8,187 nucleotides of DNA from Akkermansiaceae bacterium (lineage in GTDB: Bacteria > Verrucomicrobiota > Verrucomicrobiia > Verrucomicrobiales > Akkermansiaceae): NCBI GenBank assembly GCA_018676385.1, contig JABHEX010000082.1:1-8187 (forward strand), in the 5' to 3' direction. Below, piece after piece: positions 7,101 through 8,187 of this stretch; the stretch's first letter is position 1; the number at the start of each line of letters is the position of its first letter. A model generated the notes under the pieces. It was given only the letters and a program-made list of their open reading frames with translations, made no database searches and had not been told where the DNA came from. A program made the position numbers and the translations under genes.

Positions 7101-8187
7101 GGCAACGGCATTGGAAAATGGGTGCAGGCATCTGAAGTTATTCCCTCCTCATCAATCGTTAGTGATTACCCGCGGGAGTGGCGGTTTAATTATACCAACA
7201 TCCCTTCTGGTAATATAGCGACCAAACTACAAGTACGTCTTGTGGAAAAATCCTCAACTTCTTCAACTTTGTTTGATCAATCTGTTAGTGCCGAAAATGA
7301 TACTGCTAATTGGTATACAACTCTTACTAGAAACGTCATAGCAAACGGGCCAGACACAAGGATGTTTATCACGTTTCCTGCTGCCGAGGAAGAGGTTGTC
7401 GGCGAAAACTACACGATGAAGGTGTATTTCTCGAAATTTCTCGGCGATGGCAGATCCGATCAAGATCTCATCGATGAATTTTTGATTACCATTGCCAGTC
7501 GGGTTTCTGGTTCAACGGAAGGTGGTGTTGCCCAAGACCGTGACCAGTATTCAATTATCCGCAATGAGACGGTTGATTACCACGCACTGGCATACAATCT
7601 TCCTAACTTTTACAACGGACAATCCGACTTTGTGCACCACTTGAATGTCACCCATTCACGTGGTGGCGTGATTTTGCGTGCTGATCGTAAGGTAAAGGCA
7701 CAGGTTGTGGATACCACTTTCCTCAGTATTACCACACCACCTGCATTCGATAGCGACGGAAAACTTTACGAGGTGCGCCTGCCTGCGGTAGCAAGCCCGA
7801 CACCCGATCAGCGCTCCGCTCCGATTCGTGTAGAAACGGATGCCGATGTAGTGGAGTTAGATATCGTCTGGGAGCTGGGTGCGGGTACGGTTTCCGGCCC
7901 TACGGTTGAAACTATAGGTAGCAAAAAACTATGGGACTTCACATGGAGCGACGTCACCGAAGGCCAATATAGCTTTCGTGTAGATGCTAAGAAGATTGCC
8001 GCTGGCCCTGTGTCTGCGCTCGCACGTCGCAACGTTACCGTCATTTTCCGTCAGATTCTTCCTGAGGTTGCTAATGATCTAGATGATGATGATGATGGTT
8101 TGTTGGACATCGATGAAACCACCCAAAAACTTCTCCCCACATCTAATTCTGAGACATGGATTAATGGTGATGTTCACGTGTGGCGCG
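4125..8187 (+). CDS. Secreted GH13 alpha-amylase-family glycoside hydrolase, giant multidomain, 3'-truncated
   Basis: The frame is open for at least 1354 codons, with no stop before the window edge. It starts at ATG 4125; an in-frame TAA at 4110-4112 excludes earlier starts. A signal peptide (about 1-21) leads straight into a GH13 barrel, with no domain in between. Conserved regions: I, FDNVMNH (108-114); V-like, LGLSDL (167-172); II, GLRLDAVKH (271-279) with nucleophile D275; III, FGEHLG (335-340) with acid/base E337; IV, SHDND (397-401) with D399. A C-terminal sandwich follows (about 478-568). Beyond it are beta-rich modules: a block with KLDGGIDLNG (655-664) and FVGYEQ (687-692), a chitobiase-like YYTIDGTNPEG (795-805), Ig-like stretches (about 940-1310), and an Asp-rich Ca-binding motif (1318-1331). 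It probably cleaves alpha-glucans outside the cytoplasm; the exact specificity and GH13 subfamily are not determinable here. Only three cysteines occur (14, 210, 712). No Shine-Dalgarno motif is seen. Confidence 0.93.
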   Translation, partial: MRPTTLFTVIYLLCFSSAMGEAMLQYFNTNWREIASKMPELAEAGYESIWVPPPTKASGGLSVGYDLWDRFDLGGKDQRGTVSTRYGTEQDLLELVRIAHRFGIRVYFDNVMNHNAFDVPGYNSGVPISVYPGFVPEDFHLRVTEEGNFRKWDNTRNWGDEWQVMHLGLSDLIDIATEPGEWNNNFGRNEGDRIKKISFVRHPNNPEYYCFKPSGDGQRHANSQGTYVGFGFNNGITVSNLTENPEFYSEQVNDLLYRSARYQIDVTKVDGLRLDAVKHTPYDFFGATGAGADTNDYGYSGQIQRQFNITRGFTDANHRDTVFDTQKPRDDAMLFGEHLGQPPGYQNYIDAGMRLVDNDLRNEFNNRLGNPSAGLSGFDQPGWGGFPASVSVMHAQSHDNDFASRRELQHAFYFTRAGIPLVYTDGNYQAETLSQSGGAFPRHANTNFLGQYADPRLPNLAYIHQHFARGGQSGRWSDEDFVAYERIDKRENGNMTDADGVTGLFLFNDNFSSGQARSFSTSFPSAGGGSDAYLWQYASGPGIGNFYTYASNLETHTVPPGGYFVFSWRTPESSNNWSNIGGQPITIYQADKQVGTITVARRDGPDGDPGFNPYGLTDTDGTDYKYSIDIPRVTSGTDLKFIVRADGSAENIMLKLDGGIDLNGTRPSGNADPGFRDNPPAVSTDIFVGYEQPSFIRRQGPEKFAAADTTRCLIGSAGAETFITTVGSGSVSVVNAANNANTTPADTAAFFYHDPAAVVESPPSGTPSQYNESGGNLNFWAKSGSGLDGYLAYVYYTIDGTNPEGSGGEPLGNTKVSSMTYSHDAEGGSWFKASIPSASISNLRYKLAIVRTSAGGSPLASVFPSGAESVSQKLRMMTVFEVDNFDATVATIYPHNDYVDTETGLAEGMHIIRGRAFLKRDNKASLYNTFQQTFYYDTKRPEGEVIFPAENDTLGDQSYGSVVRTDHSVDEVWFFVDDGAGPNDDDQTNTSNGNGIGKWVQASEVIPSSSIVSDYPREWRFNYTNIPSGNIATKLQVRLVEKSSTSSTLFDQSVSAENDTANWYTTLTRNVIANGPDTRMFITFPAAEEEVVGENYTMKVYFSKFLGDGRSDQDLIDEFLITIASRVSGSTEGGVAQDRDQYSIIRNETVDYHALAYNLPNFYNGQSDFVHHLNVTHSRGGVILRADRKVKAQVVDTTFLSITTPPAFDSDGKLYEVRLPAVASPTPDQRSAPIRVETDADVVELDIVWELGAGTVSGPTVETIGSKKLWDFTWSDVTEGQYSFRVDAKKIAAGPVSALARRNVTVIFRQILPEVANDLDDDDDGLLDIDETTQKLLPTSNSETWINGDVHVWR
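8076..8117 (+). other. Thrombospondin-type-3-like Ca-binding motif encoded by a GAT repeat
   Basis: Residues 1318-1331 of the amylase-like protein read DLDDDDDGLLDIDE, the DxDxDG-type pattern of thrombospondin type 3 calcium-binding repeats. Such motifs usually occur in series and stiffen the C-terminal part of large secreted proteins, so more copies are expected beyond the window. Five tandem GAT codons (8082-8096) encode the Asp run; slippage there would stay in frame. Confidence 0.6.

Noticed and set aside
1..8187. CRISPR arrays, tRNA or rRNA genes, insertion sequences, phage genes
   Set aside because: No regularly spaced repeats, no RNA-gene signatures, and no transposase or integrase motifs were seen on either strand; nearly all sequence is accounted for by the five genes.

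Overview
The window looks like a chromosomal stretch from a heterotrophic, polysaccharide-using Gram-negative bacterium, most likely a Verrucomicrobiota member of the Opitutales/Puniceicoccales type. The clues are two small secreted proteins ending in VPEPS-type PEP-CTERM sorting tails, a very large multidomain secreted amylase-like protein with a thrombospondin-type-3 calcium motif, a roughly balanced base composition, and starts without Shine-Dalgarno sequences. The lineage is an inference from this gene style, not a proven assignment. All recognised genes lie on the + strand.

Region 1 (1-2201): the end of an L-arabinose operon. A 5'-truncated ribulokinase gene (araB) overlaps L-ribulose-5-phosphate 4-epimerase (araD) by 4 bases (ATGA). 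Together they convert L-ribulose to D-xylulose 5-phosphate in the cytoplasm. No araA is visible; it may lie upstream of the window. A possible terminator follows araD.

Region 2 (2202-3923): two separate genes for small exported PEP-CTERM proteins of 207 and 259 residues. Each has an N-terminal signal peptide, a beta-rich and glycine/serine-rich body, and a PEP-CTERM tail. Neither has a function I can name. A consensus TATAAT box precedes the second.

Region 3 (3924-4124): a 201-base intergenic stretch that is unusually rich in signals. It has a perfect TGTGA-N6-TCACA site of the CRP type, a -10-like box placed where a class II CRP-activated promoter would have it, several inverted repeats, and a terminator-like hairpin plus T-run ending only 14 bases before the next start codon. 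Part of the hairpin arm can pair with an upstream segment instead, as in attenuators.

Region 4 (4125-8187, running off the right edge): an uninterrupted reading frame of at least 1354 codons for a secreted GH13 alpha-amylase-family enzyme. The catalytic barrel has all the conserved regions and the Asp/Glu/Asp triad. It is followed by about 780 residues of mostly unassigned beta-rich modules and an Asp-rich Ca-binding motif at the window edge.

Overall picture (inference): sugar catabolism next to an extracellular alpha-glucan system, possibly under CRP-like carbon control, with small PEP-CTERM proteins that may act at the cell surface alongside the amylase.
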